A stretch of 64,000 nucleotides of DNA. Source: Emergomyces orientalis. Its lineage: Eukaryota; Ascomycota; Eurotiomycetes; Onygenales; Ajellomycetaceae. Every line of letters begins with the position of its first letter. Position 1 is the stretch's first letter. Made by a program: the position numbers and the translations under genes. This document shows, in pieces, positions 22,590 through 34,891 of this stretch. Under the pieces are notes generated by a model. That model did not search any database. It was not told the DNA's origin and saw only the letters and a list, made by a program, of their open reading frames with translations. The stretch covers positions 186,001 to 250,000 of the forward strand of contig MOWL01000027.1 in assembly GCA_002110485.1 (NCBI GenBank), given 5' to 3'.

Positions 22590-22735
22590 TGTCGTGCGTA
22601 TTTGGACTCCTTCGGGCATGCCCATCGGAGAAGGAAATCACCACTCGGTCCGAGATATAGGGTTTGAAACACTAGTATCTATACTTAGTCCATGCCTTAA
22701 ACAAGGGCATGGATACCATCCACTCGGCTAGGTAG
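22590..22735 (-). repeat. tRNA-derived SINE-like element or tRNA relic
   Basis: On minus, 22720-22730 is a perfect A box (TAGCCGAGTGG) and 22661-22670 (GTTTCAAACC) is a near-consensus B box, about 50 nt apart, the spacing of a tRNA with a long variable arm. Between them is a strong hairpin (CCATGCC...GGCATGG) that does not match a normal anticodon arm. Downstream is a second A-box-like CCGAGTGG (about 22641-22650) and a palindrome GGGCATGCCC (about 22612-22621) inside a larger TCCTTC/GAAGGA stem. The acceptor stem does not close. A tRNA-derived short interspersed element is the best reading, though a degenerate tRNA gene is possible. Its far end is not defined. Confidence 0.45.
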
Positions 22736-22942
22736 AAGATCCGCAAGGTGACATTTCGCTATTTAAACGCGTACAAATGCAAATATTAAGTAATATAACA
22801 CATATCCCAAAATGCAGCTAAAAGCAACAGAAAAGAAGAACACCAACATTCAATCAGATACGAACTATCAAGCCATTCACTCGCCACCCAACCTCACCGT
22901 TCCCCCTTTTGGGCCAACCTTCTGAGCCAGCCGTCCAGTGAC

Positions 22943-23944
22943 TTAAATATCTTTTTTCACTTGCCCTCCATCCCGTCCGTGCTCATTTCCTCGATTGGTT
23001 TTACTTTTCTTAGGCACGTCCACTACACCCTCGATCCCAGTCCACAAAAGCCAGGAGATAACCCAAGCCACCCCCGCAAGGATAAGGATATACACGGCAG
23101 TAGGCAGCAATGATTTTGGAAAAACGTTAAAAACATATGGGTCTAGAATGACATCGGCATACACAGGGGGCACGTTCTCCATCAGGTCCTTGTCCAGGGT
23201 AAAGTAGTCAGCAGCAGCATGGACTTGCAGGAATAAAGCAGACGTTGAAGCTCGGTTGTTAGCATCACGTGTAGCTGAGCGGCCGAGTTTGGGCGGGACG
23301 GCGAAGGGGCTGTTGGATTGGCGCTGGTTGCCGGTTTTATGTTGGTGGTGTTTTTGTCGGTGGTCCTGGTGAAGCTGGTCGAGGAGGGTGGGTAGGTGCG
23401 ATGTGGCGAATGTTGTTAGGCTGGAGATAAGGGAGGGGGAGTCGAGTATGTCGGAGACCGTGTGGGTTGTTAGAGTGAAGGATGTCGGTTGCTTGTTAAA
23501 TTCAAGTTTTAAGTTTTAGTTTTGGGTCTTGATTGTGAAGTCATTACATGTTTGGCAAGAATGGAGTTTATATATATACTGAGCTCGAATGTCATATTTC
23601 GAGGTTCATGGATCTTGAACTTGTTTGGACAAAAAGCTTACAGTTGCGAGGTAACAAATGCGAACCTCATATCGCTGGCCGGGCTTCAAAGAGTCAAGAT
23701 AGAACCAGGTCTCAAATCCTCTAGGAGCTGCTTCAGAAGGAAATGAGGAAATGATATATGTTCTGGTAGATGGCGTCTGTGGGGATAATCGTTCTATCTC
23801 CAGGTCATCAAACATGGGCTGATGTGACTGCAGCGTGCTGGGTTTGGGTGCAGTGAAAATGATCTTCTCCACATTCGCAAACACAATGCCGGGAACGAGG
23901 AGAAACAAGCCGATGAGTGACCTCATAGCTTTTGAGCAGATCAC
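22943..23944 (-). CDS. ER membrane protein, Pga1-like candidate
   Basis: Exons 23642-23944 and 22943-23491 encode 283 aa from the first ATG, or 277 from the internal ATG at 23926, which starts directly at the signal peptide (MRSLIGLFLLVPGIVFA). The intron (23492-23641, GTAAGC donor, phase 0) is confirmed by frame on both sides. After the signal peptide comes a luminal region with GFETWFYLDSL and GQRYEVRICYLAT joined to QPTSFTL. The middle is a His/Gln-rich linker (about 145-175). A conserved block follows (VPPVYADVILDPY), then one transmembrane helix (LLPTAVYILILAGVAWVISW, about 227-248) and a basic cytosolic tail. This layout matches the fungal family annotated as Pga1, a co-activator of GPI mannosyltransferase II. 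I make that link from general pattern memory, so treat the name as tentative. The membrane topology is well supported. Confidence 0.68.
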
Positions 23945-25410
23945 GAATAATGCTCAGCTGGCGAATAATGCTAACAAAAATGCTTGAAGAGTCATTATGG
24001 GTATATCTGGATGCTGTGTGTAAAATCGGGGCCCTGTGGCATAATTAGTTTACTGCTTAGGTCGACCCGATCTTAAAGAGGAGAATCAAATAAAAATGGG
24101 GTTGTAGTTATATGTACTTGTACATGTACAGTACATGTACAGTACAATGATATAATGACGGGGCGTAGACACAAAAGACAACCCAATTGTTCTCAAACGA
24201 TCAACTCAGGAAACGGGGGGATAGTTGAACACACAAAATAAGTATATATATAGAAATGCTTCCCACTCAGACATATAGATAGACTTTTTAGTGCAAAGGA
24301 GACAATAAGGGCGTCGGATATCCCTCCATTGGTGCCGATTACGAAAAGGAATATGCGCATAACAGTAGAAATAAATACATACCAACTATTACACCATTAT
24401 CATGACCAAAATATAGTCGGGAGCAGCCTCCAAAATATTCATTAGAATATTTATAGGTATGGAGATCTAGAGATGTTCGTAGAGAAAGAAATTATTGAGG
24501 GTTGAAACAGAGCTGGAGGCTGATGTATGAGGTCACATGTTTTGTGAAAAATGATCATGTGACTTTTCCTAGCTCGCACTGACCAGCCAATAGCCCTAAA
24601 CTTTAAATTTTTTTTTTTTTGTTTATAAAAACAGAAAAGGGAATTGGACTCCAAACATAGAGACAGCAGATAATAATTAATGGATTTCTCTTTTCCCCGG
24701 ACGGCATCTTTCCAATATGCAAGATTTGAAGGTAAAAGACTCAAACTAGCCATGGCCTGGGAATCGCCTCAAAACAACCACGTGAGTGGCCAACCAAAAG
24801 GAAAACAGAAAAACAAAAATAACGCGAACCATTGTAAAACACATCACGAACCGATGTGACGGTACCGTACTTTAGGCCGTTGATTGGTTAGTAGTTTACA
24901 CCGGTGGGGTTGCTCTTCCTTTTCCCCACTAATCAGAGCCCACCTGCAGTAAAAATATACCTTGCTAGCGTGGGACTCTAATACGCTGGAAGGTATCCGA
25001 GGTATCAGGGGAGAGGTGTTTTGATAATGGGATACACGGCCATACAGAACTCCCGTTACGCCACTCTGTTATTCCCCCCCCAAAAAAAAGGCAGAGGAAA
25101 GATTCTCCTTGCATCCCCAAGGGAATCCGTGCCCAAGCTCATCCTCATCCTCCTTTCCCCATCCTTGCTTCGTGATATCAACCCTAAAGCCAGTCAGGTA
25201 ATTCCTCTTCTCTACTCTCTCCTCCTCCCCACACCCTGCTTTACTTTGTACGAGAAACACGTCTCTAACCAAATCTAAACAGCTCCTTAGTTTTTGTTTA
25301 TATCGGAGCTTCGCGACCCGGCCTCCCCTCTCTACGCTGGGCCTCATCTCTACGCCCAACCCGCACCACTGTTACTTAAAATACCAAGGCCTCCACCGCA
25401 GCCATCCACC
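23945..25410. other. promoter-side spacer of Pga1-like and tubulin genes
   Basis: 1.47 kb between divergent genes. It contains two copies of an 11-bp TACATGTACAG repeat (24121-24146) and a pyrimidine-rich tract just upstream of the tubulin ATG. Open frames at 24451-24753 and 25069-25359 lack domains. Confidence 0.45.
24121..24146. repeat. TACATGTACAG direct repeats
   Basis: Two full 11-bp units plus a partial third, each with the palindrome TGTACA. The 17-mer TACATGTACAGTACATG recurs exactly at 52938-52954 in another spacer. Confidence 0.7.
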
Positions 25411-27316
25411 ATGAGAGAGGTAGTCAGTTTGAATGGTATGTCGCCCTCGTGCTACAATGTGACGCCTTATCTATATCTCTATGACCCTTGCTGATCAGCG
25501 TTGGAGTAAACAGTCGGCCAGGCTGGTTGCCAGATCGCAAACTCCTGCTGGGAGGTATGAGTTCACCGCTCTATTTACTAATACCTTGAAATATCTTCAT
25601 ACGGACAAATTCCACCCCCCCATATTGATCGCTGCTGATACTGATATCCTATTTATGTTTTTTCTTTTAAAAAAAATAGTTGTATTGCCTAGAACATGGG
25701 ATTCAGGTAAAATTATATCCCTTTTTTAATTCCTTCCCTTCTTACTCTAAAATCCCCACCCCCTTTTTTTTGTGCTTGGGATATCAGACTAAATGTGACC
25801 ATTTTCTCCTTGATAGCCCGACGGATACCTGACTGAAGAACGGAAAGCTGCCGACCCAGACCAAGGATTCAATACATTTTTCTCCGAAACAGGTTCGAGG
25901 CGGCCCTTCCTTAAAAAATAGGACAAAATATATACATATCTTGACTTGGGTTTTTTCCGGGAAACTGACACATACGTCTTTCTCCCCGTATCTAGGCCAG
26001 GGAAAATATGTTCCCCGAACTATCTACTGCGACCTTGAGCCAAATGTCGTCGACGAAGTCCGCACCGGCCCTTACCGTGCCCTTTTCCACCCCGAACAGA
26101 TGATCACTGGAAAGGAGGATGCATCCAACAACTACGCTCGTGGCCATTATACCGTGGGTAAGGAGATGATTGATCAGGTTCTTGACAAGGTCCGCCGTGT
26201 GGCAGATAACTGTGGTGGGCTCCAAGGCTTTTTGGTCTTCCACTCTTTCGGAGGCGGAACGGGATCCGGCTTCGGCGCACTTCTTATGGAGCGCCTGTCG
26301 GTGGACTACGGCAAGAAGACGAAGTTGGAATTCTGCGTGTACCCTGCCCCCCAGAATGCCACCTCAGTCGTCGAACCGTACAACTCGATCCTCACAACAC
26401 ACACTACTCTGGAACATTCGGACTGTAGTTTCATGGTCGACAATGAAGCAATCTACGATATATGCCGCCGGAACTTGGGCATTGAGAGACCAAGCTACGA
26501 AAATCTGAACCGCCTGATGGCTCAAGGTCAGTGTCTTCCTAATATATATGTATATGTATCCTCTCAATTTTGGCGACTAATTCAAACATCGCAATCCAGT
26601 CGTGTCTTCAATCACTGCTTCTCTCCGATTCGACGGTTCCCTAAACGTGGACCTGAACGAGTTCCAGACCAACTTGGTGCCCTATCCCCGTATCCACTTC
26701 CCCCTCGTTGCATACGCCCCAGTTGTCTCTGCAGCGAAAGCATCTCACGAATCGAACTCTGTCATGGAGGTAACCATGTCGTGCTTCGAGCCTAATAACC
26801 AAATGGTCAAGTGCGACCCTCGCAACGGCAAATATATGGCAACCTGTCTCCTATACCGTGGTGATGTTGTACCCAAGGATGTCCATGCTGCCGTGGCAAC
26901 ATTGAAGACGAAGCGTACTATCCAATTCGTTGACTGGTGCCCTACCGGTTTCAAGATTGGTATCTGCTACCAGCCTCCCGAGATGGTACCGAATGGCGAC
27001 CTTGCCAAAGTCAACCGCGCTGTGTAAGTTTTATCCCTAAATCGGCAGTGAATCCCCGAGCACAGATTGCATCAGAGGTTAATTTAAGTACAGCTGCATG
27101 TTATCCAACACAACCGCCATTTCCGAAGCCTGGTCCGCCCTCTCCCACAAGTTCGATCTCATGTACTCCAAGCGCGCATTCGTCCACTGGTATGTGGGCG
27201 AGGGTATGGAAGAAGGAGAATTCTCTGAGGCTCGCGAGGATCTTGCAGCGTTGGAGCGAGACTATGAAGAAGTTGCGAGCGATTCTCTGGAAGAGGAGGT
27301 TGAGCCTGAATACTAA
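25411..27316 (+). CDS. tubA: Alpha-tubulin
   Basis: Seven exons: 25411-25435, 25514-25554, 25680-25706, 25817-25892, 25996-26526, 26600-27023 and 27094-27316, giving 448 aa, the usual length. The first intron splits the codon of V9. The product polymerises with beta-tubulin into microtubules for mitosis, transport and polarised growth. Hallmarks are visible: N-terminal MREVVSLNVGQAGCQIA, the nucleotide-binding loop GGGTGSG at 142-148, the T7 loop DLNEF with E254 (which activates GTP hydrolysis on the neighbouring beta subunit), and an acidic C-terminal tail ending in EPEY with a terminal tyrosine. Introns cluster in the first 60 codons, a pattern common in fungal tubulin genes. Residue 5 is Val where Ile is more usual, a conservative change. 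Five small 5' exons plus long introns make automated models of the start error-prone. Confidence 0.97.
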
Positions 27317-28645
27317 GCATATTCACTCGATATCAATATGTGACGATGGCTTGCTCTTGCGTGTGTGTAACGTGGCTGTTGTTTATTATACCCCCACATC
27401 CCCTTCCCTCTCCCCAAAACCGTAATCGATGACTTTCCCTGGAATCTCTTAGAGATTCTGCCCATACCTAACTAAAATTTGTTCCTTCCCTCGATATCTT
27501 TCTGGGACGAAATGCTTTTTTCCTTTTTAATACGCTTTAGAGCTGATGCCAACTGAACTGGGGGTTTTATTTAATATTTGGGAACAGAGAAGACAAGGAC
27601 AATGATTACCTAAACTATATAACTTCCTGCCCTGTTCCTCGATATTTGCCATTTCTCTGCCACAACCCCCAAAAATCAACATGACCACAGGAGCTACTGA
27701 CCTGATACTCTTCAGCACAGACACACAGACACAAACTCACATCCACGCAACAGTAGTTCCATATGTTCTTTTCTTTTCTTTTTCTACGAAAATCATGACC
27801 CCAAGGATTAAAAACAAAAGAGAAGATATCATTCATCCAAGAGAAGGCCAGGTTGTGTTTAGTTTTCAAAAGGGCTAGGCAGAGCTGAGTTAGGCGGCTG
27901 GTTTTTGTTGATACTTAATTTAATTCCCCCCTTTATATAGGTATCTACTCTAGTTTACTTAGTAATAATTAACACTCCTTTTTTTATTTTATATCCTTAA
28001 TCAAATCAATACTCTATCAATACTCTAGCATCACTCGCAGCGCCCAGGAAAATGCATTCGTAATGCAATTATTATGTAATCATTTTATGCACACCCAATA
28101 CGAAGGTATACACCTGTCATACATCGAACATAGCTATTTTGTATGGGGATGTTAGTACCTAGGTAGCACCTGTGTAATATTACGAGTCACGGGAAAACAG
28201 CTCCAGTTCGCCTTAAGCCTCATCGAGCTGCTTACTCTCACTCGCTCCGGCCTCAACCACGACCACTCCCACTAGCCGCTGTCGTCGTCTCCCACGTCTC
28301 CTCTCCATCTCTGGGGATATCCATTCAATTTCGCGGACTCGTTCCAAATTCTATCTTAGCTAGACAACTCCAGTTCCATAAGTGAACCATCATTGTAATC
28401 CCTTATTCATTGCCTTCGTTTTGTTATTGCGACCCCCTTCCATCCACGCCGCTATCGATCTCCACCTCCCCCCTCCCCTGATTTCACGACACGGTTCCGC
28501 TTTCCATGCCATCCGTCAATTCCGCGGCCTAACCCGGGCTCATCTTTTTCACCGATTGCGCATAGGAAAAGCATATATCAACTGCGAAAACGCGCGGAGC
28601 AAACTGTTTATGGGAGCAAAAGAAAACGGGTGCTGATTTTGAACT
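27317..28645. other. spacer and EDE1 leader
   Basis: It holds the tubulin 3' UTR, a TACCTAGGTA palindrome (28156-28165) and the EDE1 promoter and leader. An 84-codon frame (28382-28636) ends 9 nt before the EDE1 ATG and may be an upstream ORF. Confidence 0.45.
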
Positions 28646-31600
28646 ATGGCGGACGGAGGTGAGATAACATACATCCATACACACCTGCAATCAGTCCATA
28701 TAGACATTGTTACTGGCGCAGGGCATAAATAGTTCTACCTATTAGGGACTATTACTATTACTACTACTACTGTTTACTAACATGTCTCCCTTTTATGTGT
28801 ATGTTTATAGGGCATCCGAACCTAAATCTGACGCCGGAGGAGAAGCGGGTGTTTTATAAACTGTTCCAGGCGGCGGATAAGACGAATCTCGGGGTCGTGA
28901 CAGGCGAAGTGGCCGTTTCTTTCTTTGAGAAGACTAGTCTTCCACCGGAGACGTTGGGTTTGGTAAGTTGTAAACTCTATGACCTAGATCTGGAGGATGT
29001 GCCTACGGACGTGAAGATGGGACTTGGACTGAATATTTTGGCTTTTGGGGGTGTGGACATAGATATGGCAAATTGCGGATACGCAAAATCGCGGTCTCCT
29101 AACCCCGTCTGGGTTTGGAGTGGTTATGAGATTGATCGGACATGCGCAAGCTGGCCGTGCCCCGACGGAAGAACTGGCTCTGCAGCGTAAGCTCTCCCCC
29201 TCTTTCTTTCTTTGTTTCTTTCTTTCTTTTTTGGTTTTTTTGGTTTTTTGGTTTTCATGATTAACTTGTCCGCTCTGAGGCTAACTTGACGTTTCGCATT
29301 TCAGCCGGCCCTCTGCCAAAGTTTTCGGGTTTGAGCAAAGATATTATGGAGCCAACCCCGCAGGCGCCGCCTGTCGCAGCTAGTCCTCCCCCCGGAGCCG
29401 GTCCCGTTAGGATCCCACCGTTGGTACCCGAGGATGTAACCAAGTTCACCTCCTTGTTTGACAGGTCGGAGGTTCGGAATGGACTGCTCTCAGGTACTTT
29501 TGTTTGCGAACGCCACTCACTGACTAGCTTAGAGAGGAATAAAAGCTTACAATAGACGGCAAATTATAGGTGAAAATGCGAAACAGATATTCGAACGGGC
29601 GCGATTGCCAAACGAAGTTTTGGGTAGAATCTGGAATTTGGCCGACACGAAACAACGAGGAGCACTGGATGCGACGGAATTTATCATCGCCATGCATTTG
29701 CTAAGTGCCTACAGGAATGGCACTTTGAGAATATTACCACAGACCCTACCTCCTGGTTTATACGATGCGGCTGCTCGACGTGGAGCGGTCCGCACATCGA
29801 CCGGCTCGCGATCGTCGTCAGACATACCTCCCGTGCCTGCAATTCCAAAGCAATTCAGCGGATCGGGAACCCAGCGAGCTCAGAGCCCACTCAACCGGCC
29901 TCCCCAGTTCCAGTCAACCATTTCTGTGCAGTCCACTGGCGGCGACTGGACGATCACCCCGCAAGAAAAAGCGCATTTCGATACCGTGTTCACCACTGTT
30001 GATAAAGCGAACCTGGGTTATATTACAGGTGATCAGGCTGTTGAATTCTTCACTAATGCGCAGCTGCCAGAGGAAACGTTGGCTTCTATTTGGGACTTAG
30101 CTGATATCGATTCCGATGGGCAGCTGAGCAAGGATGAGTTTGCTGTTGCGATGTATCTGGTTCGGCAGCAGCGCACTACTAGGGAGCCCTTACCACAAGT
30201 ACTACCTCCGGCTTTGATTCCGCCAAGTATGCGACGTCATGTAGTTCCAGCTCCAGCTCCCGCTCCCGCTCCCCAACTCGTTCCCCAAAATACAGCCCAA
30301 CGCTCTGCGGCAGAAGATTTGTTTGGCTTGGACGTTTTTGGGCCCCCAGTTCAAGCAGCACAAACTACTGGTGGCTCCAATACTGCTCTCCAGCCTTCCC
30401 CCTCGTCGCCTACTCGATCGCCTCTTGGTGCGAGTGCGACTTCAACATTCAAGCCATTCATTCCCTCATCAACTTTTGGGCAGAGCCTGACCCCACATAC
30501 GACTGGCTTGTCAAGCGCACCTGTACAGCAGCGATCTCCACCACCATCTGCAGATGATTTGTTGGCAGATGTGGATCTCGAGGCGAGCAAGCAGGTATCC
30601 CAAGAATCTATCGACTTGGCCAATCTCTCGAATCAGATTGGCAGCCTATCAAGAGAGATGCAGAACGTGCAAGGAAAACGTGCAGCTGCGGAGCAGGATT
30701 TGACCCAGACCAGCCAGCAGAAGAAAGACTTCGAGAGTCGCTTAGCACAGGCGAGGTCAATGTATGAGCAAGAAGCGAAGGATTTCAAAGCTCTAGAAGA
30801 TCGACTAGCAGCGTCTCGCACAGAGACAAGGAAGCTGCAGCAAGATTTTGCCCTAATCGAGGCCAGTCGCCAAGATCTTCAAAACCAGTATAACCAAGTG
30901 AATGCGGCGCTGGACTCCGACCAACGTGAGAATGCTAGTCTTAAGGAACAAATCCGGCAGGCTAACGCACAAGTTAGTCAATTAAAACCGCTGCTGGAAA
31001 AGGCCCGCTCTGCGGCTCGTCAACAGAAAGGCCTGGTGGCTATTAACAAGAAGCAACTCGCGACTGTTGAAGGTGAACGGGATCGAATGCAGGGCGAAAT
31101 CGACAGCACAACCAGGGAGGTAGATGAGTTACAACGACAGGCGTCTGAGATATCCTCGCCTGTTTCCCAGCCTCCTCCTGTTACCAGCCCTGCACCTTCA
31201 ACCGCGAGCCAAACAAACCCCTTTTTCCGACGAGCTACAAGCTTATCCGAAAACTCATTCTCTCCTCCCCCCCCATCATCGTCATCCCAGGAACCTTCAA
31301 AAGATCCTCAGAGTGTATTTGACAATGTTTTTGGACCGTCATTCACCCTGCCTGCAGCCTCCACTCCGCCACCCCCGACGTCTTTCAGAGCGGAGTCACC
31401 AGCCCAACAAGCGCCAATGGCCGCTGGTCCCGAAACAACATCGGATACGTCCGACTCCCTGACTCCATCTGCATCTCCCACCTCTGCTGAACCCCCTCCT
31501 CCCCCACAATCTCGGCAGATTTCATCCAATCAGCTTCCTATTGAAGGCCACCAACCATCTGAGGCTTCTTCTGTCAAGCCCTCCCCGCCTGCTAGCCGAT

Positions 31601-33066
31601 TTGGGACTTCCGTGACCTCGGAGCCTGAGACAGCTTCATCAGCGAAATCCCCCTTTGATAACGAAAAGCCAAAGCCGGACACGACACAGGAGAAACCGTC
31701 CAGCGTTTCTGAAAGAAGTACAAGCCAGACCCGACAAGAGCCTGTGACGTCCGATATTCCTGGCTCATTCCCCGCAGACTCAGCACAGGCCGAATCAACA
31801 AAGAAGGATGTCAGTTTTAACGAGTTATTCGGTGGCATCACACATGCTAGATCGCCATCTCAAAAGGCCAACGATTTCGAAGAGGCCTTTGCAGCCATGA
31901 AAGTGAAAAATGGAGGCGGAGATTCTGGGTTCCCGGAAGTAGCTGGCGGGAAGTCAAAGGAAGGGCCCAGCGAATTCCCACCGATTCGAGAGCTTGATGA
32001 CGATGAGGAGAGTACAGATAGCGAAACCGCCAAGGGATTTGATGATGACTTCTCGCCTGTTTCACCGCCACGACAAAACGAGCCAGTTTCCCGGGACATC
32101 GCTTCATCTCAGCCATTCGCACCTCCAACGCAAGGTACATCGTTTACAGAAATGAATGGCCAGGGCCTTTCGAAAGAGACCCCGCCGGCCTCAGCCCCTG
32201 CATCTAACGGGTTGACACATGTTGGAAATGACAACACCAGTACCTCTCAACCAGCTCTACCAGGAAAGAAGTCAGCTGCGCCGGATTTCGAGGCCGCATT
32301 TGCCGGTTTAGACCTGGCCCCTGCGAAGGAGGCAGACGATGATGACGACGATGACGGTGACGATGACGACTTCGAATCACCATTCAACAAAGATTCCTCG
32401 AATTTCGATATGACATTCGAATCACCCGGTGCACCGTCCAAGTCCAGCACAATCGCCAACGCCACCGTAGGCGCAAGTTCCGGCAACAACGCAACGAATG
32501 CCGATTTCTTCAGCTTCGACAACAACCAGCAGCACTCAACATCTCCGTTCGCGCAGAAGCCAGGCTCTGCAAGCCCCCCAGCGCCTGCTCCTGGAAACGG
32601 CTCACAGGACTGGGATGCCCTCTTCTCCGTCCTTGACAGCTCTAAAGCCCCCAGCGATCTACCAAATAAACCTACCGCGTCCGAAGGAGGCCAGCCATCC
32701 GATTCCACAACCCTATCCTCATTCCCACAACCACCGGGAAAAGAAGCCAAACCGCCCGGATGGGCGCTGAATGCCGATACTGGTGAGGATGATTTAATAT
32801 TACAACGATTAACAGGGATGGGATATCCGCGGGATGAGTCGTTGGCGGCGCTAGAGAAGTTCGATTATAATCTTGATAAGGTGGGTTGAAAAATGCCCCT
32901 CCCCAATCTTGCATTATTTTTGCTTTTTTGTTTTTTTGATTTTCTTGATTTTCCCCCCCCCCCCCGCCCTTTATGCTATGTAAAACGAACACTGGATGGA
33001 TGGCTGAGTCTGTTTTCTCGACTGTGGTTACTATAGGCGGCCGATTTCCTCGCGTCGAAATCTTGA
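28646..33066 (+). CDS. EDE1: Ede1-like EH-domain endocytic scaffold
   Basis: Six exons: 28646-28658, 28811-28962, 29063-29186, 29305-29493, 29570-32880 and 33037-33066, giving 1272 aa. Ede1/Eps15 proteins are early-arriving scaffolds at clathrin-mediated endocytic sites; their EH domains bind NPF motifs and the UBA binds ubiquitin. Three EH domains are visible at about 10-100, 130-230 and 285-380. The third has a good EF-hand loop (DIDSDGQLSKDE); the core signatures are IWQIADT, IWNLADT and IWDLADI. A Gln/Lys-rich coiled coil covers about 500-685. A long Pro/Ser-rich disordered region with acidic blocks (for example poly-Asp near 1085-1095) follows. A UBA domain closes the protein (MGYPRDESLAALEKFDYNLDK, residues about 1237-1272). 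The last 10 codons, ending the UBA helix in AADFLASKS, are in a separate 30-nt exon behind a 156-nt intron that carries a 13-base C run. Confidence 0.93.
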
Positions 33067-34706
33067 GATTTTACACATGACGATATTTGTGTCCTTGCAA
33101 AAGGGGATAGGGATATGGATGAGCATTCAAGTTTATTTAACTGCCCGTATATCAGAATGGTCATGAGGAAGGAAGGGGGCTGGAGACGAGGTGCTTAGAA
33201 GAAGGGAGGAGAGGGATAGTTGTTTATTGCAGATATGCTGGCTGATGTGTAATAGATATAATAATTTTTATCCATTTGATTTGATTTGAAAGAAAGAGAA
33301 GAAACCCCCCATTAGCTGGCTTGTGTGTTTATTTATTTTGCACTTGTTTTCACCTTGGAGTTATTTATTTATTCATTTTTCTTGTTTTTTCTTCAGGAGT
33401 GGAGAATATGTAATTTAGCTGGGTAACTAGATATTGGCAAGCCCATCATAGAGCGAAACCTGTATGGAAAATTATCAGTATATCTTAAGTGACTAATCAA
33501 TTTGATGAGCTTGGTTGTCAACTATAAAAGTTATACTCCTTTTCAATCCTGAGTTATTTTTATATTGCAAAATAAATCATTAACCAAAAACCGCCTCTTC
33601 CCAAGCTGTCTCATCTAACGTTGACAACCTTTCATATGCCCAAGTGCTCCTCCAGGTACCTGGTCCCTTGTCTAACCATACTCATATCGAATGCTGCATC
33701 ATCACTGTACGGCCTTGACTGGTTCCAAGTTGCCTATCCATGCATGAGATGAATGAAGGGGTTATATGGGCATGGCGCTATACATATATACATATATACA
33801 CACGAGTCTATGGGCGCATGCATAAATGGTGGCATCTTATGTGCATGCAGCGCATATGCCAGAAGTCACTACCGCGTTGTGAGAAGAGGCGCTGTAGATG
33901 AATATTGCACGTTTAAAAATATAAAAAAGGTATCTCAATTTGACTAATAAAAAGACATCAGATAAACCAGAGGTTTTTAGTTATGAACACTCTCATTCTA
34001 AAAGCTCAACTTAGCACAAAGCAATCCCATGTGAGCAAGCAGAGGGCTAAGGATTAGATATAGCTATGCCCTATCATACCCTTCACATTCAATAAACGAC
34101 TGCTCTGCCGCATAAAATGCTTTCATTATTCCTTTCTTTCCCTCCATTTGATTCTCGAACCTCAGTAAAACTCGCCAAACAAACCCAACAATGCAAATAA
34201 CGAAAAAAGTGGTCAACTCTCCGTTCATACACAGCCAAGTGTAGGAAGACTCCAAGGGCGGAAAAGAACAAAAAAGAAAAGAGAAAGAGAGAAAGATGTA
34301 TATGTTGAGTCATATGGACATTTTTAATATGTCGAGGTTCCTTGTATGTACGTAAGGTAAATAAAAGGAGCGGAGCAATTAAAAGACATTGTAACTTATG
34401 GTACGGGGTCGGGTATCTCCATTCGCACATAGCTACGAAGGGGAGTTGTCACATGAAATGAAAATGAAAGACTATAACGGCAATACATGGTAGAGGAGAG
34501 GGAGAGGAGAGACGAGAAAGGTAAAGAAACTGAACAGAAGTAAAAGCAGGCAAACGAAAAAGGCATAAATAATAACCGGGGTATCGAAGGGAACAAAAAG
34601 AAAGTATTAATATTAAAAAAGAACAGCAAAAAGAAATTTTTTTTTTTTTTTTGGGCCCCATATTTCATTGATATATCCATCGTCATATTCAACCTTCATT
34701 TTCGAT
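33067..34706. other. gene-poor AT-rich spacer
   Basis: It contains the EDE1 3' UTR and several homopolymer and (TA)n tracts. Frames at 34089-34430 and 34396-34692 on minus are hydrophobic low-complexity without splice or domain support. No gene seen. Confidence 0.45.
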
Positions 34707-34814
34707 TTAAATGAATGCTTTCACTGCAACCATAGCGATAGCGATAACGATACCAAAGGCGATTTCATATCGTAACCAATAGAACGGGTAGTCCATCTTC
34801 CCGTCATAATCCAT
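34707..34814 (-). CDS. candidate 35-aa single-pass membrane microprotein
   Basis: An ATG at 34814 opens a 35-codon frame ending at 34707: a polar MDYDGKMDY start, then FYWLRYEIAFGIV and IAIAMVAVKAFI, a credible single transmembrane helix. The frame stays open about 20 codons upstream (FRTAFAIYQLREIS), so it could also be a 3' exon. It lies 78 bp downstream of the MARVEL-like gene on the same strand. Simple joining to that gene's second exon creates a stop, so it is not an obvious alternative last exon. The call rests on sequence texture alone. Confidence 0.3.
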   Translation of the reverse strand: MDYDGKMDYPFYWLRYEIAFGIVIAIAMVAVKAFI

Positions 34815-34891
34815 CGAAATTTCACGAAGCTGATAAATCGCGAATGCGGTTCTGAACCCGGAGTTGCATATTATTCATTTTTTAAATTTTT

